Shown in pieces: positions 31,401 to 45,500 of a stretch of 64,000 bases of DNA (position 1 is its first letter; each line of letters opens with the position of its first letter). Under the pieces are notes generated by a model. That model worked only from the letters and a program-made list of their open reading frames with translations, was not told the origin of the DNA and searched no databases. This DNA comes from Archivesica marissinica. Its lineage: Eukaryota > Mollusca > Bivalvia > Venerida > Vesicomyidae. The stretch is taken from NCBI GenBank assembly GCA_014843695.1, contig CM026404.1, forward strand, positions 56,834,931 through 56,898,930, written 5' to 3'. The translations under genes were made by a program, and so were the position numbers.

Positions 31401-32685
31401 TGAACGGGGCATAACAGTGGACGGGACGTAGCAGTGGACGGGACGTAACAGTGGACGGGACGTAACAGTGGACGGGACGTAACAGTGGATGGGACGTAAC
31501 AGTGAACGGGGCATAACAGTGGACGGGACGTAACAGTGGATGGGAAATAACAGTGGACGGGACGTAACAGTGGACGGGACGTAACAGTGGACGGGACGTA
31601 ACAGTGGACGGGACGTAACAGTGGACGGGACGTAACCGTGGATGGGACGTAACAGTGGACGAGACGTAACAGTGAACGGGGCATAACAGTGGACGGGACG
31701 TAACAGTGGATGGGAAATAACAGTGGACGGGACGTAACAGTGGACGGGACGTAACAATGGACGGGACATAACAGTGGACGGTGGACGGGAAGCAACAGTG
31801 GACGGTGGACGGGACGCAACAGTGGACGGGATGTAACAATGGACGGGACATAACAGTGGACGGGACGTAACAGTGAACGGGGCATAACAGTGGACGGGAC
31901 GTAGCAGTGGACGGGACGTAACAGTGGACGGGACGTAGCAGTGGACGGGACGTAACAGTGGACGGGACGTAACAGTGGATGAGACGTAACAGTGGACGGG
32001 ACGTAACAGTGGATGGGACGTAACAGTGGACGGGACGTAACAGTGAACGGGGCATAACAGTGGACAGGACGTAACAGTGGATGGGAAATAACAGTGGACG
32101 GGACGTAACAGTGGACAGGACGTAACAATGGACGGGACATAACAGTGGACGGTGGACGGGAAGCAACAGTGGACGGTGGACGGGACGCAACAGTGGACGG
32201 GACGTAACAATGGATGGAACATAACAGTGGACGAGACGTAACAATGGACGGGACGTAACAATGGACGGGACATACCAGTGGACGGGTGGCAACAGTGGCC
32301 GGGACGTAACAGTGAACGGGGTATAACAGTGGACGGGACGTAACAGTGGACATGACGTAACAGTGGACGGGACGTAACAGTGAACGGGGCATAACAGTGG
32401 ACGGGACGTAACCGTGGATGGGAAATAACAGTGGACGGGACGTAACAGTGGACGGGACGTAACAGTGAACGGGGCATAACAGTGGACGGGACGTAACAAT
32501 GGATGGGAGATAACAGTGGACGGTGGACGGGACGTAACAGTGGACGGGACGTAACAGTGGACGGGCATAACAGTGGACGGGACGTAACAGTGGATGGGAC
32601 GTAACAGTGGATGGGACGTAACAGTGGACAGGACGTAACAGTGGACGGGACGTAACAGTGGACGGGACGTAACAGTGCTTTAATA
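28490..32685. repeat. 17-bp CpG-rich minisatellite, about 245 copies
   Basis: The consensus is CAGTGGACGGGACGTAA, with ACATAA, ATGGG and GGGGCATAA variants. A complex block (CAGTGGACGGTGGACGGGAA followed by GCAACAGTGGACGGTGGACG) recurs at about 29396, 29787, 30205, 30590, 31170, 31785 and 32148, showing higher-order duplication. The minus strand lacks stops in all three frames. Confidence 0.96.
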
Positions 32686-32996
32686 CTCAGTATACTTTGG
32701 CCGGAAGCAAGTAAAAAGCTAACATTTTATATAAGGTATAACACAGAGACAATATATCGAACCAAGGACTATTGGATATATCACCAAAATAAGATTAAGC
32801 TAAACTAAACTGTTTACGTCCACCTGTTAACAAAACGAAACGGGCTCAGAACGACATATAGATTAGGAACCAAAATGCCAATGTAGACGATAATAATACA
32901 AATTGTATACACTGTGTAAACATTGCAGGCTCTGGAACAAGAGACGATCATGATGTTGAGGGCCTCATGGTAGATTAACTTTTGTTAAATGAGTAC
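32686..32996. other. Sequence after the array, no feature seen
   Basis: Non-repetitive AT-rich DNA; no exon recognised. Confidence 0.35.
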
Positions 32997-33092
32997 TCTC
33001 GTTAAATAAAGTCTTTATTATTATTATTATTATTGTTTACTCACGAGTCAGTGATCTTAATAATAATAAAGACTTTATTTTACGAGGGAGCT
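32997..33092. repeat. Inverted repeat with (TTA)n tails
   Basis: CTCTCGTTAAATAAAGTCTT TATTATTATT at 32998 is answered by AATAATAAAGACTTTATTTT ACGAGGGAG at about 33061-33092. Two 3' ends of a retroelement-like sequence face each other tail to tail. Confidence 0.65.
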
Positions 33093-33186
33093 TACATAGC
33101 ACATTGTGAAGTCATGAATTCCAAGACAAACTACACATATATACGACGCCCACTGCACCCGCTTATATACTGAATTAGCTTTTGAC

Positions 33187-33332
33187 CGGAATTTATCTTA
33201 GTTTGATTGCGAAACAAGTTCTTAATCACTCTCGAAATCTCATTCCTGGTGGAATCCATCGCCAGGAGTGAGAGAGAAGAGGCAACGTGGAATTTAAATG
33301 CCCTGCATCAGGGCACAATCATAACGACTTAG
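33187..33332 (-). mobile_element. SINE family B, reverse, partial
   Basis: Diverged tail (TAGTTTGATTGCGAAACAAG) and body with a deletion in the ATATTAA region; the head is missing. Confidence 0.8.
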
Positions 33333-33411
33333 CAACATTAGAAACGACAGGCACCCGTTTTGTGATTATGTCTCTAAGTATAATACTATGGATTATCATG
33401 TGTTATTGTCT

Positions 33412-33809
33412 CAGTGGCGGCTTAAGGGGAGGGCTGAAGCCAGGAGCCCCCGATATTTAGGGGCCCCCAAATTAGTATTTTAAATCTGTAATTAACTGAA
33501 TAAAATTTAACGAAAATTTGCTAAATGACTACATAAATAGATAGAACTTAGATGATATTCTGAGCATATAGGGCACTGTTCCCCGAGTCTAATAGTCCCG
33601 CAATATGTGTCGACAGGTGAAATCCCTTCTTACCTACCAATGCGATAGCGGAAAGCAGTAATTTCGGTGAATTTCGACCAAGCGGGGGTAATGTGAGAAA
33701 GGTGTATTCAATAGAATGTTCTTGTTTGCTTACACTAGTGTTTATCTTGATGAAAGGGCCCCTGTTTGAGCTACAGCCAGGGGTCCCATGCAACCTTAAT
33801 CCGCCCCTG
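33412..33809. mobile_element. Non-autonomous hAT element (MITE, 398 bp)
   Basis: The left end is CAGTGGCGGCTTAAGGGG; the right end reversed is CAGGGGCGGATTAAGG, typical hAT termini. Perfect 8-bp TSD TATTGTCT at 33404-33411 and 33810-33817. No transposase. Confidence 0.93.
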
Positions 33810-34046
33810 TATTGTCTTATGTATGATTATTACACTGTTAAATAATTAAGCTAATTAACTAATACTGTTAAACTGAACAGAACATGTAATGTTCTGTGTT
33901 CTGTATTTTATTGTTTTTATTTGTTTGTTTGGGGGGGGGGGTAAAAGCACCCGGATAGAACCACTGACCTTCTGTTAGCCAGGTGGATAGCTTCCTCACA
34001 TGAAATCATTTGATTCTTCCAGTGGGATTCTATTGGTGTTGTAGAT

Positions 34047-34194
34047 ACAATCAAACCTGTCATAAGCAGCCAGTCAAACGAATAATAGAAAGTAGCTGCT
34101 TAGCATATGTGGCTTCTTAATAGAGGTCAAATGTATAATAAAACAACATATTGGAAATATGGAAGATGACTGCTTAATACACAGGTTTGATTAT
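34047..34194. mobile_element. TACAGTCAAACCTGT-type MITE, copy 1 of an adjacent pair
   Basis: ACAATCAAACCTGTCATAAG at the left and CACAGGTTTGATTAT at the right are inverted ends. The interior has AAGCAGCCAG and GACTGCTTAAT motifs. Confidence 0.6.
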
Positions 34195-34374
34195 ACAGTC
34201 AAACCTGTGTTAATGGTCACCTCCATTAAGCAGCCAACCTGTATTAAGCAGCCAGTTTCCAGATTCCCAATCGGTTGTTTTATTATATATTTGACCTCTA
34301 TTAAGCAACCACCTGTGCTAAGCAGCCACTTTCTCTGACTCCATTGGCTGGCTGCTTAAGACAGGGTTGACTGT
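34193..34374. mobile_element. TACAGTCAAACCTGT-type MITE, copy 2, opposite orientation
   Basis: TACAGTCAAACCTGTGTTAA at the left and ACAGGGTTGACTGTATA at the right. Its interior (TTGTTTTATTATATATTTGA) is the inverse of copy 1, so the two can fold into one long hairpin. Confidence 0.6.
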
Positions 34375-34411
34375 ATATATTAAGTATGTGTCTTACATCT
34401 ATATGTTTATA

Positions 34412-34683
34412 TGTGACGCTACCGGTTGCTCATATGAGCGACGCCTCCTGAAGAGATTAGTCATTTTATATTTTTGGAGGATAGTGCAATGATACAGACA
34501 GAGACCCATTCCAGAGTCCCCTCTGGTTCTTTTACGTGCACGGTGTAAAGCACCGACACGAGACCTCGGTTTAAAGTCCCAACTGAAAGATTGTGAATTA
34601 TATTCGGGTCAGACGGGGGGTCGAACCTGCGATCCCTGGATTACCAGTCCAACTTGTTAACCACTGGACAACAGATCCGTTTG
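34412..34683 (-). mobile_element. SINE family A, reverse, full-length
   Basis: Tail, body and head (GATCCCTGGATTACCAGTCC, ending GGACAACAGATCCGT) are present in reverse. Confidence 0.88.
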
Positions 34684-34762
34684 TGTCTGACTGAATTGTT
34701 TTAATGTGTCTCATCTTTACGTAAGAGCATCATAGGAACGTGGGTTATTGTTTTTCGGCTGC

Positions 34763-34816
<54 letters not shown>
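34763..34816. repeat. (CTGT)n microsatellite
   Basis: About 13 perfect tetranucleotide units. Confidence 0.95.
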
Positions 34817-34972
34817 GGCCAGGACAGGATAACAACAAAACAGTTGTTGTTGATGGATTTTGTTAAAACGTTGTGGATATATAAGATTGTTGGTCTATTA
34901 GGATGTTATTCGATTTTGGCCGAAATAGATCACGGGCTTGTGGTCAGCGAAGTCGGTCCCCCCACCCCATTG

Positions 34973-35442
34973 ATTGCTATAGTAAACTTTGCTTGCCTGT
35001 AACGAGATGGACTTGATTTCTATAGTAAACTTTGCTTGCCTGTAACGAGATGGACTTGATTTCTATAGTAAACTTTACTTGCCTGTAACGAGATGGACTT
35101 GATTTCTATAGTAAACTTTGCTTGCCTGTAACGAGATGGACTTGATTTCAATAGTAAACTTTACTTGCCTGTAATGAGATGGACTTGATTTCTATAGTAA
35201 ACTTTGCTTGCCTGTAACGAGATGGACTTGATTTCTATAGTAAACTTTGCTTGCCTGTAACGAGATGGACTTGATTTCAATAGTAAACTTTACTTGCCTG
35301 TAATGAGATGGACTTGATTTCTATAGTAAACTTTGCTTGCCTGTAATGAGATGGACTTGATTTCTATAGTAAACTTTACTTGCCTGTAACGAGATGGACT
35401 TGATTTCTATAGTAAACTTTGCTTGCCTGTAATGAGATGGAC
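34973..35442. repeat. 43-bp minisatellite, about 11 copies
   Basis: The unit is TTTCTATAGTAAACTTTGCT plus TGCCTGTAACGAGATGGACT and TGA. G/A variation (GCTTG/ACTTG) and C/T variation (AACGAG/AATGAG) are interleaved. Confidence 0.95.
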
Positions 35443-36054
35443 ATATAGTTTCATTGGAACTCCTGTAAAGAAACTGACCGACCACGCTGATATTTTGTTT
35501 TTTATAAAAACAGTTAATAAAATGTGTATTAGTGTTACTTTAACTATTCTGTCGAATTTTGATTTAGTGCGATTGTAATGCATCGATTAGCAATGAGAGA
35601 CAACGGTCAGTTACTGCCCCTGAATACTCCATAACAGTAGATAGGTCCTATTATGTGTTTTCCTCTGTTTTTATCGTTGTTTCCTTTGCACAACATGCTA
35701 GCAATTTTATTCCACTATCGTTTTATATGATTATTAAATTACTATATCTCGACAGATCGCCTACAGTGTATGCAATGGGTACTTATTTGTAAAACAATGT
35801 TATCAGTTAATTAACACGATTTTGATAAAATCACAATTATCATACCGCAACATCTGGTTAGGGAACAACAGTAAAAACAAAGGATTATAGCTAAATGACA
35901 TATTCACATTTTGCAATAAATCAGACTTCATCTGCCAAGGGAGGTAATAGACAATTATAGATGTCTCTCTTTGTTCATTAGTAGTATGGTTGTAGATATA
36001 CTTGTGTTTTGTAATGTGCTTGTGATAAATTATAAGCATCTCATCATTCTAAAT
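35443..36054. other. AT-rich sequence, no feature seen
   Basis: No coding, RNA or repeat signal recognised. Confidence 0.35.
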
Positions 36055-36210
36055 ATTTGAATGTATTGCTTTATAATGACTATGTATTGCTTTATAATGA
36101 CTATGTATTGCTTTATAATGACTATGTATTGCTTTATAATGACTATGTATTGCTGTATTGCTTTATAATGACTATGTATTGCTTTATAATGACTATGTAT
36201 TGCTTTATAA
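36055..36210. repeat. 21-bp tandem repeat
   Basis: GACTATGTATTGCTTTATAAT is repeated about seven times, with one partial unit. Confidence 0.92.
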
Positions 36211-36244
36211 TGTACATGTAATATACATTTGTTATGTTTGTTAT

Positions 36245-39200
36245 GATTGATGCACATCCATGGCACTATAATAAACATTGAAATATATAATGTATACTTC
36301 TGTTTACATCCATGACACTATAATAAACATTGAACTATATAATATATACTTCTGTTTACATCCATGGCACTATAATAAACATTGAACTATATAATATATA
36401 CTTCTGTTTACATCCATGACACTATAATAAACATTGAACTATATAATATATACTTCTGTTTACATCCATGGCACTATAATAAACATTGAAATATATAATA
36501 TATACTTCTGTTTACATCCATGGCACTATAATAAACATTGAAATATATAATATATACATCTGTTTACATCCATGACACTATAATAAACATTGAAATATAT
36601 ACATCTGTTTACATCCATGACACTATAATAAACATTTGGAATATATATAATATATACATATGTTTACATCCATGACACTATAATAAACATTGAAATATAT
36701 ACATCTGTTTACATCCATGACACTATAATAAACATTTGGAATATATAATATATACATCTGTTTACATCCATGACACTATAATACAGATTGAAATATATAA
36801 TATATACTTCTGTTTGCATCCATGGCACTATAATAAACATTGAAATATATAATATATACTTCTGTTTGCATCCATGACACTATAATAAAGATTGAAATAT
36901 ATAATATATACTTCTGTTTACATCCATGACACTATTATAAACATTGAAATATATAATATATACTTCTGTTTACATCCATGACACTATAATAAACATTGAA
37001 ATATATAATATATACATCTGTTTACATCCATGACACTATAATAAACATTGAAATATATAATATATACTTCTGTTTACATCCATGACACTATAATAAACAT
37101 TGAAATATATAACATACCTGTTTACATACATGACACTATAATAAACATTGAAATATATAATATATACATCTGTGTACATCCATGACACTATAATAAAGAT
37201 TGAAATATATAATATATACTTCTGTTTGCATCCATGGCACTATAATAAACATTGAAATATATAATATATACATCTGTTTACATCCATGACACTATAATAA
37301 AGATTGAAATATATAATATATGCTTCTGTTTGCATCCATGACACTATAATAAAGATTGAAATATATAATATATACATCTGTTTACATCCATGGCACTATA
37401 ATAAACATTGAAATATATAATATATACATCTGTTTACATCCATGACACTATAATAAAGATTGAAATATATAATATATACTTCTGTTTGCATCCATAACAC
37501 TATAATAAAGATTGAAATATATAATATATACTTATGTTTACATCCATGGCACTATAATAAACATTGAAATATATACTTCTGTTTGCATCCATGGTACTAT
37601 AATAAACATTGAAATATATAATATATACTTCTGTTTACATTCATGGCACTATAATAAACATTGAACTATATAATATATACTTCTGTTTGCATTCATGACA
37701 CTATAATAAAGATTGAAATATATAATATATACATCTGTTTACATCCATGGCACTATGATAAAGATTGAAATATATAATATATACATCTGTTTACATCCAT
37801 GACACTATAATAAAGATTGAAATATATAATATATACTTCTGTTTACATCCATGACACTATAATAAAGATTGAAATATATAATATATACATCTGTTTACAT
37901 CCATGGCACTATAATAAAGATTGAAATATATAATATATACTTCTGTTTACATTCATGACACTATAATAAACATTGAAATATATAATATATACATCTGTTT
38001 ACATCCATGACACTATAATAAACATTTAAATATATAATATATACTTCTGTTTACATCCATGACACTATAATAAAGATTGAAATATATAATATATACTTCT
38101 GTTTGCATTCATGACACTATAATAAACATTTAAATATATAATATATACTTCTGTTTGCATTCATGACACTATAATAAAGATTGAAATATATAATATATAC
38201 ATCTGTTTACATCCATGGCACTATGATAAAGATTGAAATATATAATATATACTTCTGTTTGCATTCATGACACTATAATAAAGATTGAAATATATAATAT
38301 ATACATCTGTTTGCATCCATGGCACTATAATAAAGATTGAAATATATAATATATGCTTCTGTTTGCATCCATGGCACTATAATAAAGATTGAAATATATA
38401 ATATATACTTCTGTTTGCATCCATGGCACTATAATAAAGATTGAAATATATAATATATGCTTCTGTTTGCATCCATGGCACTATAATAAACATTGAAATA
38501 TATAATATATACTTCTGTTTACATTCATGACACTATAATAAAGATTGAAATATATAATATATACTTCTGTTTGCATCCATGGCACTATAATAAACATTGA
38601 AATATATAATATATACTTCTGTTTGCATTCATGGCACTATAATAAACATTGAAATATATAATATATACTTCTGTTTGCATCCATGGCACTATAATAAACA
38701 TTGAAATATATACATCTGTGTACATCCATGACACTATAATAAAGATTGAAATATATAATGTATGCTTCTGTTTGCATCCATGACACTATAATAAACATTG
38801 AAATATATAATATATACTTCTGTTTACATCCATGGCACTATAATAAACATTGAAATATATAATATATACTTCTGTTTGCATTCATGACACTATAATAAAG
38901 ATTGAAATATATAATATATACATCTGTTTACATCCATGGCACTATAATAAAGATTGAAATATATAATATATACATCTGTTTACATCCATGACACTATAAT
39001 AAAGATTGAAATATATAATATATACTTCTGTTTGCATCCATAACACTATAATAAACATTGAAATATATAATATATACATATGTTTACATCCATGACACTA
39101 TAATAAAGATTGAAATATATAATATATGCTTCTGTTTGCATCCATGGCACTATAATAAAGATTGAAATATATAATATATACATCTGTTTACATCCATGTC

Positions 39201-42200
39201 ACTATAATAAAGATTGAAATATATAATATATACTTCTGTTTACATCCATGTCACTATAATAAAGATTGAAATATATAATATATACATCTGTTTACATCCA
39301 TGACACTATAATAAAGATTGAAATATATAATATATACTTCTGTTTACATCCATGACACTATAATAAAGATTGAAATATATAATATATACATCTGTTTACA
39401 TCCATGGCACTATAATAAAGATTGAAATATATAATATATACTTCTGTTTGCATTCATGACACTATAATAAAGATTGAAATATATATATATACATCTGTTT
39501 ACATCCAGGACACTATAATAAACATTTAAATATATAATATATACTTCTGTTTACATCCATGACACTATAATAAAGATTGAAATATATAATATATACTTCT
39601 GTTTGCATTCATGACACTATAATAAACATTTAAATATATAATATATACTTCTGTTTGCATTCATGACACTATAATAAAGATTGAAATATATAATATATAC
39701 ATCTGTTTACATCCATGGCACTATGATAAAGATTGAAATATATAATATATACTTCTGTTTGCATTCATGACACTATAATAAAGATTGAAATATATAATAT
39801 ATACATCTGTTTGCATCCATGGCACTATAATAAAGATTGAAATATATAATATTGCTTCTGTTTGCATCCATGGCTATAATACAGAGAAATATAAATATGC
39901 TTCTGTTTGCATCCATGGCACTATAATAAAGATTGAAATATATAATATATGCTTCTGTTTGCATCCATGGCACTATAATAAACATTGAAATATATAATAT
40001 ATACATCTGTGTACATCCATGACACTATAATAAAGATTGAAATATATAATGTATGCTTCTGTTTGCATCCATGGTACTATAATAAACATTGAAATATATA
40101 ATATATACTTCTGTTTACATTCATGGCACTATAATAAACATTGAACTATATAATATATACTTCTGTTTACATCCATGACACTATAATAAACATTGAAATA
40201 TATACATCTGTTTACATATATGACACTATAATAAACATTTGAAATATATAATATATACATATGTGTACATCCATGACACTATAATAAAGATTGAAATATA
40301 TAATATATACTTATGTTTGCATCCATGGCACTATAATAAAGATTGAAATTTATAATATATACATCTGTTTACATCCATGACACTATAATAAAGATTGAAA
40401 TATATAATATATGCTTCTGTTTGCATCCATGGCACTATAATACAGATTGAAATATATAATATATGCTTCTGTTTGCATCCATGGCACTATAATAAAGATT
40501 GAAATATATAATATATGCTTCTGTTTGCATCCATGGCACTATAATAAACATTGAAATATATAATATATACATATGTGTACATCCATGACACTATAATAAA
40601 GATTGAAATATATAATATATGCTTCTGTTTGCATCCATGGCACTATAATAAAGATTGAAATATATAATATATACATCTGTTTACATCCATGTCACTATAA
40701 TAAAGATTGAAATATATAATATATACTTCTGTTTACATCCATGTCACTATAATAAAGATTGAACTATATAATATATACTTTTGTTTGCATTCATGACACT
40801 ATAATAAAGATTGAAATATATAATATATACATCTGTTTACATCCATGGCACTATAATAAAGAATGAAATATATAATATATACTTCTGTTTGCATTCATAA
40901 CACTATAATAAAGATTGAAATATATAATATATACTTCTGTTTACATCCATGGCACTATAATTCACATTGAAATATATAATATATACTTCTGTTTACATTC
41001 ATGGCACTATAATAAACATTGAACTATATAATATATACTTCTGTTTGCATCCATGACACTATAATAAACATTGAAATATATAATATATACTTCTGTTTAC
41101 ATCCATGGCACTATAATAAACATTGAAATATATAATATATACATCTGTTTACATCCATGACACTATAATAAACATTGAAATATATAACATATTCATCTGT
41201 TTACATCCATGACACTATTATAAACATTTGAAATATATAATATATACTTCTGTTTACATCCATGACACTATAATAAACATTGAAATATATAATATATACA
41301 TATGTTTACATCCATGACACTATAATAAACATTGAAATATATAATATATACATATGTTTACATCTATGACACTATAATAAACATTGAAATATATAATATA
41401 TACTTCTGTTTACATCCATGACACTATAATAAACATTGAAATATATACATATGTTTACATATATGACACTATAATAAACATTTGAAATATATAATATATA
41501 CATCTGTGTACATCCATGACACTATAATAAAGATTGAAATATATAATATATACTTCTGTTTGCATCCATGGCACTATAATAAAGATTGAAATATATAATA
41601 TATACATCTGTTTACATCCATGACACTATAATAAAGATTGAAATATATAACATATTCTTCTGTTTACATCCATGACACTATAATAAAGATTGAAATATAT
41701 AATATATACTTCTGTTTGCATCCATGGCACTATAATAAAGATTGAAATATATAATATATACATCTGTTTACATCCATGACACTATAATAAAGATTGAAAT
41801 ATATAATATATGCTTCTGTTTGCATCCATGGCACTATAATAAAGATTGAAATATATAATATATGCTTCTGTTTGCATCCATGGCACTATAATAAAGATTG
41901 AAATATATAATATATGCTTCTGTTTGCATCCATGGCACTATAATAAACATTGAAATATATAATATATACATCTGTGTACATCCATGACACTATAATAAAG
42001 ATTGAAAATATAATATATGCTTCTGTTTGCATCCATGGTACTATAATAAAGATTGAAATATATAATATATACATCTGTTTACATCCATGGCACTATGATA
42101 AAGATTGAAATATATAATATATACTTCTGTTTGCATTCATGACACTATAATAAAGATTGAAATATATAATATATACATCTGTTTGCATCCATGGCACTAT

Positions 42201-45200
42201 AATAAAGATTGAAATATATAATATATGCTTCTGTTTGCATCCATGGCACTATAATACAGATTGAAATATATAATATATGCTTCTGTTTGCATCCATGGCA
42301 CTATAATAAAGATTGAAATATATAATATATGCTTCTGTTTGCATCCATGGCACTATAATAAACATTGAAATATATAATATATACATCTGTGTACATCCAT
42401 GACACTATAATAAAGATTGAAATATATAATGTATGCTTCTGTTTGCATCCATGGTACTATAATAAACATTGAAATATATAATATATACTTCTGTTTACAT
42501 TCATGGCACTATAATAAACATTGAACTATATAATATATACTTCTGTTTGCATTCATGACACTATAATAAAGATTGAAATATATAATATATACATCTGTTT
42601 ACATCCATGGCACTATGATAAAGATTGAAATATATAATATATACATCTGTTTACATCCATGACACTATAATAAAGATTGAAATATATAATATATACTTCT
42701 GTTTACATCCATGACACTATAATAAAGATTGAAATATATAATATATACATCTGTTTACATCCATGGCACTATAATAAAGATTGAAATATATAATATATAC
42801 TTCTGTTTGCATTCATGACACTATAATAAAGATTGAAATATATAATATATACATCTGTTTACATCCAGGACACTATAATAAACATTTAAATATATAATAT
42901 ATACTTCTGTTTACATCCATGACACTATAATAAAGATTGAAATATATAATATATACTTCTGTTTGCATTCATGACACTATAATAAAGATTGAAATATATA
43001 ATATATACATCTGTTTACATCCATGGCACTATGATAAAGATTGAAATATATAATATATACATCTGTTTACATCCATGACACTATAATAAAGATTGAAATA
43101 TATAATATATACTTCTGTTTACATCCATGGCACTATAATAAAGAATGAAATATATAATATATACTTCTGTTTGCATTCATAACACTATAATTCACATTGA
43201 AATATATAATATATACTTATGTTTGCATCCATGGTACTATAATAAACATTGAAATATATAATATATACTTCTGTTTACATTCATGGCACTATAATAAACA
43301 TTGAACTATATAATATATACTTCTGTTTGCATTCATGACACTATAATAAAGATTGAAATATATAATATATACTTCTGTTTACATCCATGACACTATAATA
43401 AAGATTGAAATATATAATATATACATCTGTTTACATCCATGGCACTATAATAAAGATTGAAATATATAATATATACTTCTGTTTGCATTCATGACACTAT
43501 AATAAAGATTGAAATATATAATATATACATCTGTTTACATCCAGGACACTATAATCAACATTTAAATATATAATATATACTTCTGTTTACATCCATGACA
43601 CTATAATAAAGATTGAAATATATAATATATACTTCTGTTTGCATTCATGACACTATAATAAACATTTAAATATATAATATATACTTCTGTTTGCATTCAT
43701 TACACTATAATAAAGATTGAAATATATAATATATACATCTGTTTACATCCATGGCACTATGATAAAGATTGAAAATATAATATATACTTCTGTTTGCATT
43801 CATGACACTATAATAAAGATTGAAATATATAATATATACATCTGTTTGCATCCATGGCACTATAATAAAGATTGAAATATATAATATATGCTTCTGTTTG
43901 CATCCATGGCACTATAATAAACATTGAAATATATAATATATACATCTGTTTACATCCATGACACTATAATAAAGATTGAAATATATAATATATGCTTCTG
44001 TTTGCATCCATGGTACTATAATAAACATTGAAATATATAATATATACTTCTGTTTACATTCATGGCACTATAATAAACATTGAACTATATAATATATACT
44101 TCTGTTTGCATCCATGACACTATAATAAACATTGAAATATATAATATATACTTCTGTTTACATCCATGGCACTATAATAAACATTGAAATATATAATATA
44201 TACATCTGTTTACATCCATGACACTATAATAAACATTGAAATATATAACATATTCATCTGTTTACATCCATGACACTATTATAAACATTTGAAATATATA
44301 ATATATACTTCTGTTTACATCCATGACACTATAATAAACATTGAAATATATAATATATACATATGTTTACATCCATGACACTATAATAAACATTGAAATA
44401 TATAATATATACATATGTTTACATCTATGACACTATAATAAACATTTGAAATATATAATATATACTTCTGTTTACATCCATGACACTATAATAAACATTG
44501 AAATATATACATATGTTTACATATATGACACTATAATAAACATTTGAAATATATAATATATACATCTGTGTACATCCATGACACTATAATAAAGATTGAA
44601 ATATATAATATATACTTCTGTTTGCATCCATGGCACTATAATAAAGATTGAAATATATAATATATGCTTCTGTTTGCATCCATGGCACTATAATAAAGAT
44701 TGAAATATATAATATATGCTTCTGTTTGCATCCATGGCACTATAATAAACATTGAAATATATAATATATACATCTGTGTACACCCATGACACTATAATAA
44801 AGATTGAAATATATAATATATGCTTCTGTTTGCATCCATGGTACTATAATAAACATTGAAATATATAATATATACTTCTGTTTACATTCATGGCACTATA
44901 ATAAACATTGAACTATATAATATATACTTCTGTTTGCATTCATGACACTATAATAAAGATTGAAATATATAATATATACATCTGTTTACATCCATGGCAC
45001 TATGATAAAGATTGAAATATATAATATATACATCTGTTTACATCCATGACACTATAATAAAGATTGAAATATATAATATATACTTCTGTTTACATCCATG
45101 GCACTATAATAAAGAATGAAATATATAATATATACTTCTGTTTGCATTCATAACACTATAATAAACATTGAAATATATAATATATACTTATGTTTGCATC

Positions 45201-45500
45201 CATGGTACTATAATAAACATTGAAATATTATATATACTTCTGTTTACATTCATGGCACTATAATAAACATTGAACTATATAATATATACTTCTGTTTGCA
45301 TCCATGACACTATAATAAAGATTGAAATATATAATATATACTTCTGTTTACATCCATGACACTATAATAAAGATTGAAATATATAATATATACTTCTGTT
45401 TACATCCATGACACTATAATAAAGATTGAAATATATAATATATACTTCTGTTTGCATTCATGACACTATAATAAACATTTAAATATATAATATATACTTC
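36245..45500. repeat. 52-bp AT-rich satellite, at least 175 copies
   Basis: The consensus is TTTACATCCATGACACTATA plus ATAAACATTGAAATATATAA and TATATACTTCTG. Main variants are AAAC/AAAG, ACATC/CTTC, TTTAC/TTTGC and GACAC/GGCAC. Multi-unit blocks recur (for example the GGTACTATAA unit followed by ACATTCATGGCACT and GAACTATATAAT at about 37590, 40070, 42450, 43230, 44010, 44840, 45200), showing higher-order structure. The array runs into the assembly gap, so its true length is unknown. Confidence 0.97.

Noticed and set aside
28440..32477. Minus-strand open frame of 1345 codons, plus several overlapping frames of 250-700 codons
   Set aside because: They are translations of a 17-bp tandem repeat without stops. 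All three frames give the same 17-residue peptide and there is no gene-like composition.
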